A DNA stretch of 17,992 bases from Gammaproteobacteria bacterium (GCA_011051475.1 DRLE01000069.1:1-17992); one strand, 5' to 3'. Counted from the stretch's first letter, positions 1-6,421 are shown. The notes: generated by a model not told the origin, from the letters alone. Made by a program: numbers and translations.

Positions 1-33
1 AGCGCGAAAAACTTCGTTTTTCTGTTTTTTATA

Positions 34-100
34 ACTATTCACTGTACACTATTCACTGCGCCCGCTTTAGCGACCGCAAAGCGGTCGCTAAAGCGGGCGC
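34..100. repeat. Short direct repeat plus 20-bp perfect palindrome
   Basis: Two copies of ACTATTCACTG (34-44 and 48-58) lead directly into an inverted repeat with 20-bp perfect arms (58-77 and 81-100) around an AAA spacer. The palindrome covers the stop codon of the exporter gene (88-90) and supplies its last codons. There is no T-run right after it on the minus strand, so it resembles a REP-like intergenic palindrome more than a classic terminator, although it could protect mRNA 3' ends. Arms and repeats are read directly; the mobile-repeat nature is inferred. Confidence 0.75.
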
Positions 101-993
101 TGCAGCCACCTTACTTTCCACGTTCTTACGTGTGGCAGGTATTTGCCGTATTCGTATATCGCCAGGCCGAGCAGGATCAGGGCGGTGCCCAGCCAGACCT
201 TGCTGCTGATGTGTTCGCCGTTTAAAAAGCTGCCGAGCAGCAGGGCGGTTACCGGCGTGATCAGGGTGACGATGGCCACCCTTTCCGGCGGGAGTTTTTT
301 CAGCAGGTAAAAGTACAGCGGAAAACCGATGGCCGAGCCCAGCAGAGCCAGGTACAGAATCGACAGTGCCGGTTTCAGCGGCAGGCTATGCGGCCAGCCG
401 CCATCAACAGCCACGTTCAGCGCGAACAGCGGCAGTGATATGACGATGCTGCCGGCGGTAATGGCAACGGGATGAAAATCCGGTTGCTGCTGTTTGATCA
501 GTACCGAGCCCAGTGACTGTGTGGCGGCGCTGATCAGTACACCGGTCAGCCCCAGCAGAGCGGCGGTGGAAATTGTCATGCCTTCAATAAATACCACGAT
601 CAGGCCGACAAAGCCCAGCACCATGCCGCTCAGACGGGCACCCGACAGCCTGGCGTCTTTCAGAATCAGGCTGGCCATGACACTGGTCATAATCGGTGAC
701 AGACCAAAGACAACCGAAATCCAGCCACTGGGAATATACTGCGCCGACCAGTAGACAAAGCTCATGGCAATATACAGGGTAATGCCGCTGATCAGGTAGA
801 TGCGCACGGCCTTGCGGTGCCAGGGAAAATCAATTTTCATGACGCGCAGCAGCAGGCTCAGGGCCACCAGGCCAATGAACATGCGTGCGGCTACGCCGAA
901 CTGAAAACCCACATCGTGACCGCTCCACTGAATGGCCAGTGGTGTGGTGCTCCAGATCAGGATGACCGAAAGATAGGATATCGGTACTGACAT
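88..993 (-). CDS. EamA/DMT-superfamily permease (drug/metabolite exporter)
   Basis: This 301-residue inner-membrane protein has about ten hydrophobic helices in two tandem halves, the EamA arrangement of the drug/metabolite transporter superfamily, and the usual family length. Recognisable stretches are the N-terminal IWSTTPLAIQWSG segment and the second-half segment LITPVTALLLGSFLNGE. Members export amino acids, metabolites or drugs; the substrate cannot be read from sequence. The start is ATG at 993, preceded on the minus strand by GGGAG. The C-terminus (RPL-stop) is encoded inside the 20-bp palindrome at 58-100, so the tail may have been altered by repeat insertion. Upstream is a ~190-bp leader with a hairpin terminator (1042-1071), which suggests attenuation. 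Family certain, substrate unknown. Confidence 0.9.
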   Translation of the reverse strand: MSVPISYLSVILIWSTTPLAIQWSGHDVGFQFGVAARMFIGLVALSLLLRVMKIDFPWHRKAVRIYLISGITLYIAMSFVYWSAQYIPSGWISVVFGLSPIMTSVMASLILKDARLSGARLSGMVLGFVGLIVVFIEGMTISTAALLGLTGVLISAATQSLGSVLIKQQQPDFHPVAITAGSIVISLPLFALNVAVDGGWPHSLPLKPALSILYLALLGSAIGFPLYFYLLKKLPPERVAIVTLITPVTALLLGSFLNGEHISSKVWLGTALILLGLAIYEYGKYLPHVRTWKVRWLQRPL

Positions 994-1041
994 TGTATTC
1001 TCCCTGTTGTGTTATGAATCCGCAAGAAAGCCCATAAAAGC

Positions 1042-1071
1042 AAAAGGCCATCGGGTTAGCGATGGCCTTTT
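1042..1071 (-). terminator. Intrinsic terminator in the leader of the exporter gene
   Basis: A perfect 12-bp stem (1042-1053 with 1060-1071) with a six-base loop is followed on the minus strand by TTTTGCTTTTA, a good U-tract. It lies 49 bp upstream of the exporter start codon at 993 and in the same orientation, so transcripts entering from upstream should stop before the gene unless read-through is regulated. It could alternatively end a separate small RNA. Confidence 0.75.
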
Positions 1072-1222
1072 GTGATTATCGGGGTGTAAAACTAGAACTA
1101 CATCAAACACAAAAGACCGGTCGCACGCTTCCAGTGGAGGCGTGTGGCGCGCAGCATAACGGCAATTCGGTTGCAGTGATTGATCATGCTTCGATACTGC
1201 TTGTTTTTGCCAGGGCTGTCAA
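1072..1222 (-). promoter_or_regulatory. Candidate promoter and structured leader upstream of the exporter
   Basis: On the minus strand TTGACA (1222-1217) is a perfect -35 box; 17 bp further is CAGTAT (1199-1194), a poor -10. The predicted leader holds a hairpin (arms near 1121 and 1141, CACGC/GCGTG, loop containing TCCACTGGA) and a possible 19-codon ORF (ATG at 1157, stop ending at 1098, beginning MLRATRLHWK) without a clear ribosome-binding site. Together with the terminator at 1042-1071 this looks like an attenuated leader. The ligand or sensing mechanism is unknown, and no known riboswitch class was recognised. Confidence 0.4.
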
Positions 1223-1365
1223 TCGATTTGCAGAAAAACCACGATATGGTTAAAAAATGCTCAGCGGTACAGTGAAGTGTAATAAAAACTGACAGCATTC
1301 GGAATCTTTAACAGTATTTGCTTATCTGCTTATATGTAAGTTGCTGATTTCAGTGTGTTAGCAAG

Positions 1366-1382
1366 TTGGCATCAAGATTGCA
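1366..1382 (+). promoter_or_regulatory. Sigma-54 (RpoN) -24/-12 promoter for the DUF4114 VPVPA-CTERM gene
   Basis: The sequence TTGGCATCAAGATTGCA matches the sigma-54 consensus YTGGCAC-N5-TTGCW, with the invariant GG and GC separated by exactly 10 bases. Transcription would start near 1393-1394, leaving a leader of about 25 bases before the ATG at 1419. RpoN with the PrsK/PrsR two-component system is known to control PEP-CTERM genes in some exosortase-encoding bacteria, which fits this gene. The enhancer-binding site was not identified. Confidence 0.75.
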
Positions 1383-1418
1383 TTAAGGAAGCCAATTGTT
1401 TACTAAAAAAGGAATATT

Positions 1419-2072
1419 ATGAAAAATCTTAAATGCCTGGGCCTGCTGGCCATGATTCTGTTTGGCCAGTCGGTATCGGCGAACACGCTGGTTTTCCCCA
1501 GTCCGTATGAGCCCAATCTGCTGGGCAATGGCGGCATACTCGACAATGTCTTTGGCCTGGAAAACCTTCAGCGTATTGACGATGACCGGGATCAGTACTG
1601 GTCTGTCAGCGGAGAAGAAGTTGTGGTAACCGCTGTGGCCAAGTATGCCGGTTATCGCCAGTCTTTTGGTTTTATCAATGCGGACAATGCATACACCGAA
1701 CTGCTCTATGTGCCCTATATGGATGAGCAGAGCAACCGTTTCACCATTGAAGACTCCGGTTCGCCGTTTCGTTTTGGCCTGGACCCCAGTGGTTCTCCGC
1801 TGTTCAGCTCCGACCCGTCTGATAATGTCTATTGCGGCTGGTTCTCCTGCACCAGGCCACGCGACCATATGGTCAGCTGGTTGCTGACGGACGGTGTTTA
1901 CGCCGGTGATTATGTGATTGCCTGGGAAGACCTGAAGAGCCTGGGTGACCGTGATTACAATGACCTTGTGGTGCGTGTTTCCGGGGTATCGCTGGTGCCG
2001 GTACCGGCTGCCGTATGGTTGTTTGCCTCAGGTCTGCTGGGTCTGGTTGCGGTGTCCCGCCGACGCCCGTAA
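1419..2072 (+). CDS. Secreted DUF4114 protein with VPVPA-CTERM sorting tail
   Basis: This 217-residue protein has a signal peptide (about residues 1-21, ending SVSA), a beta-rich extracytoplasmic domain ending with the DUF4114-type motif VIAWEDL-x5-DRDYNDLVV (about 166-185), and a C-terminal sorting signal: VPVPAA at 193-198, a hydrophobic helix, then SRRR. This is the VPxPA variant of PEP-CTERM, recognised and cleaved by an exosortase during export of envelope or biofilm-matrix proteins. No exosortase gene lies in this window, so it must be elsewhere. The start is ATG at 1419 with AAAGGA upstream. Expression is probably from the sigma-54 promoter at 1366-1382, and the gene ends at a strong terminator at 2177-2209. 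The precise role is unknown; a Ca-binding or matrix function is only a guess from the Asp-rich motif. Confidence 0.88.
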   Translation: MKNLKCLGLLAMILFGQSVSANTLVFPSPYEPNLLGNGGILDNVFGLENLQRIDDDRDQYWSVSGEEVVVTAVAKYAGYRQSFGFINADNAYTELLYVPYMDEQSNRFTIEDSGSPFRFGLDPSGSPLFSSDPSDNVYCGWFSCTRPRDHMVSWLLTDGVYAGDYVIAWEDLKSLGDRDYNDLVVRVSGVSLVPVPAAVWLFASGLLGLVAVSRRRP

Positions 2073-2176
2073 GCTGCAGCTGTACAGGTCGCACTGACAC
2101 AGGCCGCACTGACTGTTCAGCTGTTTGTCTGAGATAGCTGTTCGGGCATTGCTCCAGCGCGGGGACTGTTTTTTGC

Positions 2177-2209
2177 AAGCCATCGTCATATAATGACGGT
2201 GGTTTTTTT
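2177..2209 (+). terminator. Rho-independent terminator after the DUF4114 gene
   Basis: A 10-bp stem (2180-2189 with 2193-2202, one G-T wobble) with an ATA loop is followed by seven T residues (2203-2209). It ends transcription about 100 bp after the stop at 2072 and just before the next gene at 2224. Confidence 0.88.
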
Positions 2210-2223
2210 ATGGGGCAGAAAAA

Positions 2224-2691
2224 ATGACCGCTTTAAAGATAATTGTTTTAACCCTGGTGCTGGCCGTGGGGGTTGTATTTCTGACGCTGTATCGCAATGA
2301 TGCACACCTGACACAACCGCCGGGGTTTAAAAAACGCCTGGCCATATTTCTTACCACGAACATGGCCATGACCTCCGATGACCCGGTACTGGAAGAACTG
2401 CGTACCCCGGTTTTCAATATGGATGCAGAAACGCTCTATCGGAAAACGCTGCTGGCGGCCAGCAAGCTTGGCTGGACCGTGGCTTCACTGGACAGTGATA
2501 ACCAGAGCGCACACTTTGTTGTGCATTCGCCGCTGTTTCTGTTTGAGGATGATGTTTATATACAGGTGAATTTTATCAATATGAAACAATCATCCCTGCA
2601 TGTCCGCTCGCTTTCACGCAAGGGCAAAGCGGATTTTGCGGCCAATTCCTCGCATATCCAGGAACTGATCCAGAAGGTCAGAAGCCTGTAG
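2224..2691 (+). CDS. DUF1499 family protein, membrane anchored
   Basis: This 155-residue protein has an N-terminal hydrophobic helix (about residues 4-22) that should anchor it to the inner membrane or act as an uncleaved signal, followed by a small soluble domain. The segment ETLYRKTLLAASKLGWTVAS, the later FEDDVYIQV strand and the C-terminal SLSRKGKADFAANSSHIQELIQ resemble DUF1499, whose members typically read like SxSRxGxSDxGxNxxRI here. No biochemical function is established for this family. The start is ATG at 2224 with GGGG upstream; it lies only 14 bases after the terminator of the preceding gene, so it needs its own promoter or read-through. Downstream are 300 bp of palindromic repeats. 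Confidence 0.8.
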   Translation: MTALKIIVLTLVLAVGVVFLTLYRNDAHLTQPPGFKKRLAIFLTTNMAMTSDDPVLEELRTPVFNMDAETLYRKTLLAASKLGWTVASLDSDNQSAHFVVHSPLFLFEDDVYIQVNFINMKQSSLHVRSLSRKGKADFAANSSHIQELIQKVRSL

Positions 2692-2696
2692 TTTTT

Positions 2697-2763
2697 GCCG
2701 CGAAGAATGTAAAAGACGCAAAATTAAAAACCTTGTTTCCTGCTTTCTTTGCGTCTTTTGCGG
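2697..2763. repeat. Palindromic intergenic repeat, copy A
   Basis: It begins GCCGCGAAGAATG and ends TTTTGCGG, with a perfect 12-bp inner pairing between AAAAGACGCAAA (2711-2722) and its complement (2748-2759). This belongs to the widespread GCCGCGAAGAACGCG type of intergenic palindrome seen in many proteobacteria (from memory). A related copy lies at 2884-2966. Confidence 0.7.
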
Positions 2764-2772
2764 ACCAGCTCT

Positions 2773-2845
2773 GTAGGCCTGCTTAAGCGCTAGCGTAGCA
2801 GGCATTATTATCTGCCGGCAACGGCAAAGCCTTATGCCGGCCTAC
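2773..2845. repeat. REP-like doublet (two hairpins within GTAGGC/GCCTAC ends)
   Basis: Hairpin 1 pairs GCCTGCT (2777-2783) with AGCAGGC (2797-2803). Hairpin 2 pairs GCCGGCA (2814-2820) with TGCCGGC (2835-2841) and has an inner GGC-AAA-GCC. The whole element is bounded by GTAGGC (2773-2778) and GCCTAC (2840-2845) in inverted orientation. This is the layout of REP/BIME elements mobilised by RAYT transposases; no transposase is nearby. Confidence 0.75.
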
Positions 2846-2883
2846 GGATTTGTTGATCAAGAAGGTTGAAATCCTGCAGCTTA

Positions 2884-2966
2884 TTGCCGCGAAGAACGCG
2901 AATTAACGCCAAAAATAAAATCAGCTTTGCGTTTTTTATTTGCGCCTTTTGCGCTCTTTGCGGCAA
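2884..2966. repeat. Palindromic intergenic repeat, copy B
   Basis: TTGCCGCGAAGAACGC (2884-2899) pairs, with two mismatches, with GCGCTCTTTGCGGCAA (2951-2966). It belongs to the same family as copy A at 2697-2763. It lies 36 bp downstream of the stop of the minus-strand MBL hydrolase gene, and may serve as its 3' end structure. Confidence 0.7.
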
Positions 2967-3002
2967 ATGCTTTTAAAAAAATCCAGGCTGTCTTTATGGA
3001 AT

Positions 3003-3974
3003 TTACTGTTCCAGCAATTCGGCTTCCATCGACAGATATACCTGGTAGGCATTAATACGGTTCCCTTCCTTGAAGGCCGGCAGGTTTTCGAATTCGGACC
3101 AGTCGGCCGCCGCATAGGCTTCATCAAACGGTATGAATTCGTCTACGGCGGCTCCCATGACCTTGCGCAGATAGGCCAGGTAGCGCCGGGTCAGTGAAAT
3201 GGTGTCTTTCGGGTCATGGGTGGCCGGGCCATGGCCGGGAACGAGGGCGGTGAGGCCGCCGGTTTCCAGTTTCGTCAGCGTTTCCAGCCATTTTTTCGAG
3301 TCGGCGCTGCCAACAAAGGGAATGCGTTCGCGGAAAATAATATCACCCGAGAATAATACTTTGTCCGGTTCCACCAGCAGAGTCATATCACCATCGGAAT
3401 GCGCCTTGCCCATAAAATTAAGCGTAAAGGTCACTTCGCCCATTTTGAAGCTAAAGGATTTTTCCACGGTGGTATCGGGCAGCACCAGGTGCGTGTTTTC
3501 ATTGACCCAGGGGTCGAGTGAGAACTGACGTTCTTCCAGCCGGCTTCTGGCCGCATCCGAGCGGATATATTTCTGTGCGCCATAGGGTGCGATGATTTCG
3601 GCGCCCAGCTCTTCAAAGACCTGAAGGCCGTAGATATGGTCGGCGTGATAGTGACTGACTATGACTTTTTTTATCGGCTGATCTGTTAGTTTTCGAATCA
3701 GGCCGACCAGTTTATGTGCCAGGGAAGGTGTACCCAGGGCATCGAAAATCACCACGCCGTCACCGGTAATAATAACCCCGGCATTGGAAATAAAGCCTTC
3801 ATTATCGGTAGCGACGCCAGCCTTGCCTTCCACGTAATACACGTGCTGTGAGACCTTTTTCAGTTCCATGTCCACCGAGGTGGGCGCGTATTTTTCCTTT
3901 GCCATTACGTTCTGGCCTGCAGCCAGGAATACTGACAGCAGCAATGCGGTGATGAGTTTATTGCATGTAGGCAT
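3003..3974 (-). CDS. Periplasmic MBL-fold metallohydrolase (SoxH/quinoprotein-relay type)
   Basis: This 323-residue protein has a signal peptide (about residues 1-25, ending VMA) and a metallo-beta-lactamase fold. The binuclear metal site is complete: HYHADH gives His108, His110, Asp112 and His113, followed by His192 (GKAHSDGD), Asp211 (LFSGDII) and His248 (VPGHG). The layout resembles the SoxH-like / quinoprotein relay zinc metallohydrolase group; the substrate is unknown. I chose ATG at 3974 because it follows GAGGAAGG on the minus strand and begins the signal peptide; an upstream in-frame start would add 47 residues encoded inside the preceding DsrE gene. The 17-bp overlap with that gene (3958-3974) indicates translational coupling and a shared periplasmic task, perhaps handling a sulfur-bound intermediate (inference). 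Confidence 0.88.
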   Translation of the reverse strand: MPTCNKLITALLLSVFLAAGQNVMAKEKYAPTSVDMELKKVSQHVYYVEGKAGVATDNEGFISNAGVIITGDGVVIFDALGTPSLAHKLVGLIRKLTDQPIKKVIVSHYHADHIYGLQVFEELGAEIIAPYGAQKYIRSDAARSRLEERQFSLDPWVNENTHLVLPDTTVEKSFSFKMGEVTFTLNFMGKAHSDGDMTLLVEPDKVLFSGDIIFRERIPFVGSADSKKWLETLTKLETGGLTALVPGHGPATHDPKDTISLTRRYLAYLRKVMGAAVDEFIPFDEAYAAADWSEFENLPAFKEGNRINAYQVYLSMEAELLEQ

Positions 3975-4446
3975 AGCCTTCCTCGTACTGCAGGCGGATG
4001 ATTTCAGCATCACCCATGGGAACCATTTCGACAAAACCGTGAATATCTTCCGGTTTGAAGCCCTGGGCCTGTGCGGCGATTTTGCACATTCTGATACTGA
4101 GCACCTCACCTTCAACCAGGCTTTGCGCGCGATGCATCAGTTCCCTGTATTTATTGTAGTTTTCGATGGCAAAAAAGCTCAATTCTGATCCGTGTAAAAC
4201 CAGTACGATGGACTGTTCAAACGGGTCGGCACCGGTAATGGTGCTCAGATGGCTGGCACGGTCGAGTACGCTTTCCACGGCGGCTACGGTTTTAACATGT
4301 ACATCGTAGACCACTTTCTGCGGTTTATACTCGGTTTGTGCTACGCTGGCGCTGCCCCAGGGGGCGTTATTCTGTTCTGCTGCAGTGGCCATGGTGAGTG
4401 GGCCAAGGAAAAGAAAGAGAATCAGGTAAGGCAGTGATTTTGGCAT
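3958..4446 (-). CDS. Periplasmic DsrE-family protein
   Basis: This 162-residue protein has a signal peptide (about 1-23, ending ATAA) and a DsrE/F-like alpha-beta domain: KVVYDVHV strand, IVLVLHGSELSFF strand-loop, and a conserved cysteine in RMCKIAAQAQGF (Cys121), the position that carries persulfide in sulfur-relay members. It is an exported relative of the cytoplasmic DsrE sulfur carriers. The start is ATG at 4446 with AGGAG upstream; an upstream in-frame start would add 32 residues that spoil the signal peptide. It overlaps the MBL hydrolase gene by 17 bp, so the two form an operon. Its own promoter must lie in 4447-4597, downstream of the terminator at 4598-4633. Family confident; the substrate is not known. 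Confidence 0.87.
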   Translation of the reverse strand: MPKSLPYLILFLFLGPLTMATAAEQNNAPWGSASVAQTEYKPQKVVYDVHVKTVAAVESVLDRASHLSTITGADPFEQSIVLVLHGSELSFFAIENYNKYRELMHRAQSLVEGEVLSIRMCKIAAQAQGFKPEDIHGFVEMVPMGDAEIIRLQYEEGYAYMQ

Positions 4447-4597
4447 GGTGGTTCTCCTGTTGTGCCGTGCTACCTTAACAGACGCACTGGTAACAGGAAA
4501 ATTCATTGTTGTCAGTTCACGGGTATTCTGTATCGCCGGCAACGCGGGCTTGAAAGGGTGATTGTTGCGGTTACGCCTTTGCTTTATACACGGGCAT

Positions 4598-4633
4598 AAA
4601 AAAACCGCGTGAGTAACCAGCTCACGCGGTTTT
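4598..4633 (-). terminator. Strong bidirectional intrinsic terminator
   Basis: A 13-bp perfect stem (4601-4613 with 4621-4633) with a seven-base loop is followed on the minus strand by a run of T residues (seven A on the plus strand, 4598-4604). It is the 3' end of the candidate small RNA and would also stop read-through from the GIY-YIG gene into the DsrE gene. Confidence 0.9.
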
Positions 4634-4697
4634 GCTTACCTCCAGGAGAGTGAGGTATAGCGGGGCATAAGTCGCAGGAACTATGAAAACCTGCGAC
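4598..4697 (-). ncRNA. Candidate FNR/Anr-activated small RNA, ~100 nt
   Basis: Read on the minus strand from about 4697, the sequence folds into three hairpins. Hairpin 1 has a perfect 8-bp stem (4697-4690 with 4678-4671). Hairpin 2 has the stem TACCTC/GAGGTA (4657-4652 with 4642-4637) with loop ACTCTCCTG, a CU-rich anti-Shine-Dalgarno sequence. Hairpin 3 is the terminator at 4633-4601. A -10-like TACACT (4709-4704) lies just upstream, and an FNR/Anr-like box is centred about 41 bp before the predicted start. No ORF of note occurs inside. The architecture resembles trans-acting sRNAs such as FnrS by regulation, not by sequence identity. It could instead be only the 3' UTR of the GIY-YIG operon. 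Confidence 0.6.
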
Positions 4698-4703
4698 GCG
4701 TAT

Positions 4704-4744
4704 AGTGTATGACAGTCAGATTTAAATGACTTGATGCAGGTCAA
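4704..4744 (-). promoter_or_regulatory. FNR/Anr-like box and -10 element for the candidate sRNA
   Basis: On the minus strand TTGACCTGCATCAA (4744-4731) matches the FNR/Anr consensus TTGAT-N4-ATCAA at nine of ten specified positions. Its centre (4737.5) is about 41 bp from the predicted start near 4697, which is the class II activation distance. TACACT (4709-4704) would be the -10 element. The coincidence of box, spacing, -10, and hairpins beginning at the start point is the reason for the call. Confidence 0.6.
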
Positions 4745-4786
4745 GAAAGTGCTGTTTTCGGAACCGGTTTCAGTGAAAGCTGGTAT

Positions 4787-5056
4787 TCAGACTGTGGTCT
4801 TCGCGATCAGCTGCTCCTTTTCTGTTTTTTTCAGGCGTTTGATTGCCGCTTCGCGCTGGCAGGCCAGTGATCGTGAAGCCAGCGTTTCCTGGTAGACCAG
4901 CGTGACCGGCTGGCGTGCGCGGGTGTATTTTGCACCGTTTTTCAGTATACCGTTGTGCTGATCCAGGCGTTTACTGATATCCGTTGTTACACCGGTGTAC
5001 AGGCTGTTGTCGGTACAGCGCAGAATATAGACAAACCAGTTGCCGGATTTTGCCAC
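4787..5056 (-). CDS. GIY-YIG domain protein (UPF0213/YhbQ-like)
   Basis: This 89-residue single-domain protein matches small stand-alone GIY-YIG nuclease-superfamily proteins such as YhbQ in length and motifs. Near the N-terminus FVYILRC corresponds to the GIY element and LYTGVT to the YIG element; DISKRLDQHN supplies the conserved Arg-His helix, and REAAIKRLKK the C-terminal basic helix with the catalytic-type Glu. Members are putative structure-specific nucleases, with DNA repair suggested but unproved for most. Translation starts with GTG at 5056 after AAGAGG. It lies 31 bp downstream of the TsuA-like transporter on the same strand, so it is probably cotranscribed; a functional link is not implied. 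Confidence 0.9.
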   Translation of the reverse strand: MAKSGNWFVYILRCTDNSLYTGVTTDISKRLDQHNGILKNGAKYTRARQPVTLVYQETLASRSLACQREAAIKRLKKTEKEQLIAKTTV

Positions 5057-5087
5057 TGTGCCTCTTGACTACGTTTAGCCCTGCGGT

Positions 5088-6359
5088 CTAAACCGCATCC
5101 AGCTTGCGCAGGGAGGAGGGCAGCAGCTTCATGTCGACCAGCGATGTCAGCAGCGCTTTGGCAAAACTGGCCTCATCCTCGTAGACCAGCTTGTAGTACT
5201 GGATTTTCATGGTCAGGGCACTGCCAAAAACAATGCCGAGGAAGGTCAGCACCGAGCCTACGGCCAGTGTCGACATACCGGTAATGCCCTGGCCGAAAGT
5301 ACAGCCCAGGCCCAGTACACCGCCGAAGCCCATGAGTATGCCACCGATAAAATGGTTGAAGAAATCCTTCAGGTCAACAAACCACTCGATACGGAAGGAG
5401 CGGCTGAGCAGAGCCCAGAGCAGGGAGCCGAGAATAACACCGAAAACGGAAATAAGACCGAAGGTGAGCAGGGAAGGGTCGAGTCCCTCCTTGATAAAGC
5501 CATAGGTCTGGCCGATCGGGTTGACGAAGGTGAACGATTGCGGATTCAGGGTACGGCCACTGGCCGGTTTGCCTGTATCGTCCTCGGCCAGCATGTCCCA
5601 TTCTTCATAGTAATCACTTAAAGAGTAAAGGCTGTCATCGGCATTGATAAGAATATTGCTGCTGATATACCAGGCAGAAAGGATAAGCAGGCCGATGCCG
5701 ATACCGCTTAACAGGTTGTCCCTGCTGCTGCGAAAATCGGCGGATTTGAATACGTAAAACAGCAGTCCGGCAACCACCAGCAGGCCGGCAACCAGGCGGA
5801 ACAATGCGGTGTCGCTGCCCAGCAGGTTTGCGGTAATGGCACCGACATCCTGGTTGGTGTCGAGAGATACCGCCAGCGGGTTGACCCAGTCGTAGAACAG
5901 AACGCTGTACAGGGTTTTATCGCTGTCGGGGAAAGGCGAGGTCATGTAATAGGCAATAACCGCAATGACGGCAAAGACCAGCAGTGACTTGATATTGCCG
6001 CCGCCAATGCGCACCAGGGTCTTGTTGCCGCAGCCGCTGGCAAAGGTCATGCCGATGCCGAACATAATGCCACCGAGAATATTCTCGATATAAATCAGCT
6101 GATTGCTGCGATAGGGGGGGAAGGCGTCGGTTACATTCACCATGCCGGCATATTCCAGAATGCTGACACCCAGTAGAGATACCGCGATGGCCAGCAGCCA
6201 GGCGCGAAAGCGGCCATAGTCGCCCATATTGACCAGGTCGGAAACAGCGCCCATGGTGCAGAAATTGGTTTTATTGGCCAGTGCTCCCAGAATCAGTGAA
6301 ATGACCAGTGTGGACCAGAAGAAAAAGGAAAGGCTCGCAGCAAATGAGTCGAAGACCAT
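5088..6359 (-). CDS. YeeE/YedE family sulfur (thiosulfate) transporter, TsuA-like
   Basis: This 423-residue polytopic inner-membrane protein has the two inverted halves of the sulphur-transport (YeeE/YedE) family. The hallmark cysteine motifs are present: NKTNFCTMG (Cys34), ASGCGNKTLVRIGGGN (Cys110) and GLGCTFGQGITG (Cys353). Conserved cysteines of this kind relay thiosulfate through the channel in TsuA. The protein is longer than the usual ~350 residues because of an acidic loop at about 238-298, probably periplasmic. The usual partner TusA is not encoded within this window. The start is ATG at 6359; a sigma-70-like promoter lies at 6422-6451. The coding strand contains a C7 run (complement of 6114-6120). 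Family assignment is firm; thiosulfate as substrate is inferred. Confidence 0.9.
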   Translation of the reverse strand: MVFDSFAASLSFFFWSTLVISLILGALANKTNFCTMGAVSDLVNMGDYGRFRAWLLAIAVSLLGVSILEYAGMVNVTDAFPPYRSNQLIYIENILGGIMFGIGMTFASGCGNKTLVRIGGGNIKSLLVFAVIAVIAYYMTSPFPDSDKTLYSVLFYDWVNPLAVSLDTNQDVGAITANLLGSDTALFRLVAGLLVVAGLLFYVFKSADFRSSRDNLLSGIGIGLLILSAWYISSNILINADDSLYSLSDYYEEWDMLAEDDTGKPASGRTLNPQSFTFVNPIGQTYGFIKEGLDPSLLTFGLISVFGVILGSLLWALLSRSFRIEWFVDLKDFFNHFIGGILMGFGGVLGLGCTFGQGITGMSTLAVGSVLTFLGIVFGSALTMKIQYYKLVYEDEASFAKALLTSLVDMKLLPSSLRKLDAV

Positions 6360-6421
6360 AGTTTTTATACCCCGGTTTATTGTTCTTGAGTGCGGGCGTT
6401 CCTTCGCAATGGTTGACGGAA

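Noticed and set aside
3975..4115. 47-residue N-terminal extension of the MBL hydrolase reading frame
   Set aside because: It lies inside the DsrE gene, would bury the signal peptide, and the internal ATG at 3974 has a strong ribosome-binding site.
6114..6120. G7 run (C7 on the coding strand) in the TsuA-like gene as a phase-variable tract
   Set aside because: Seven bases is short for slipped-strand switching, it is in frame encoding Pro-Pro, and it has no supporting context.
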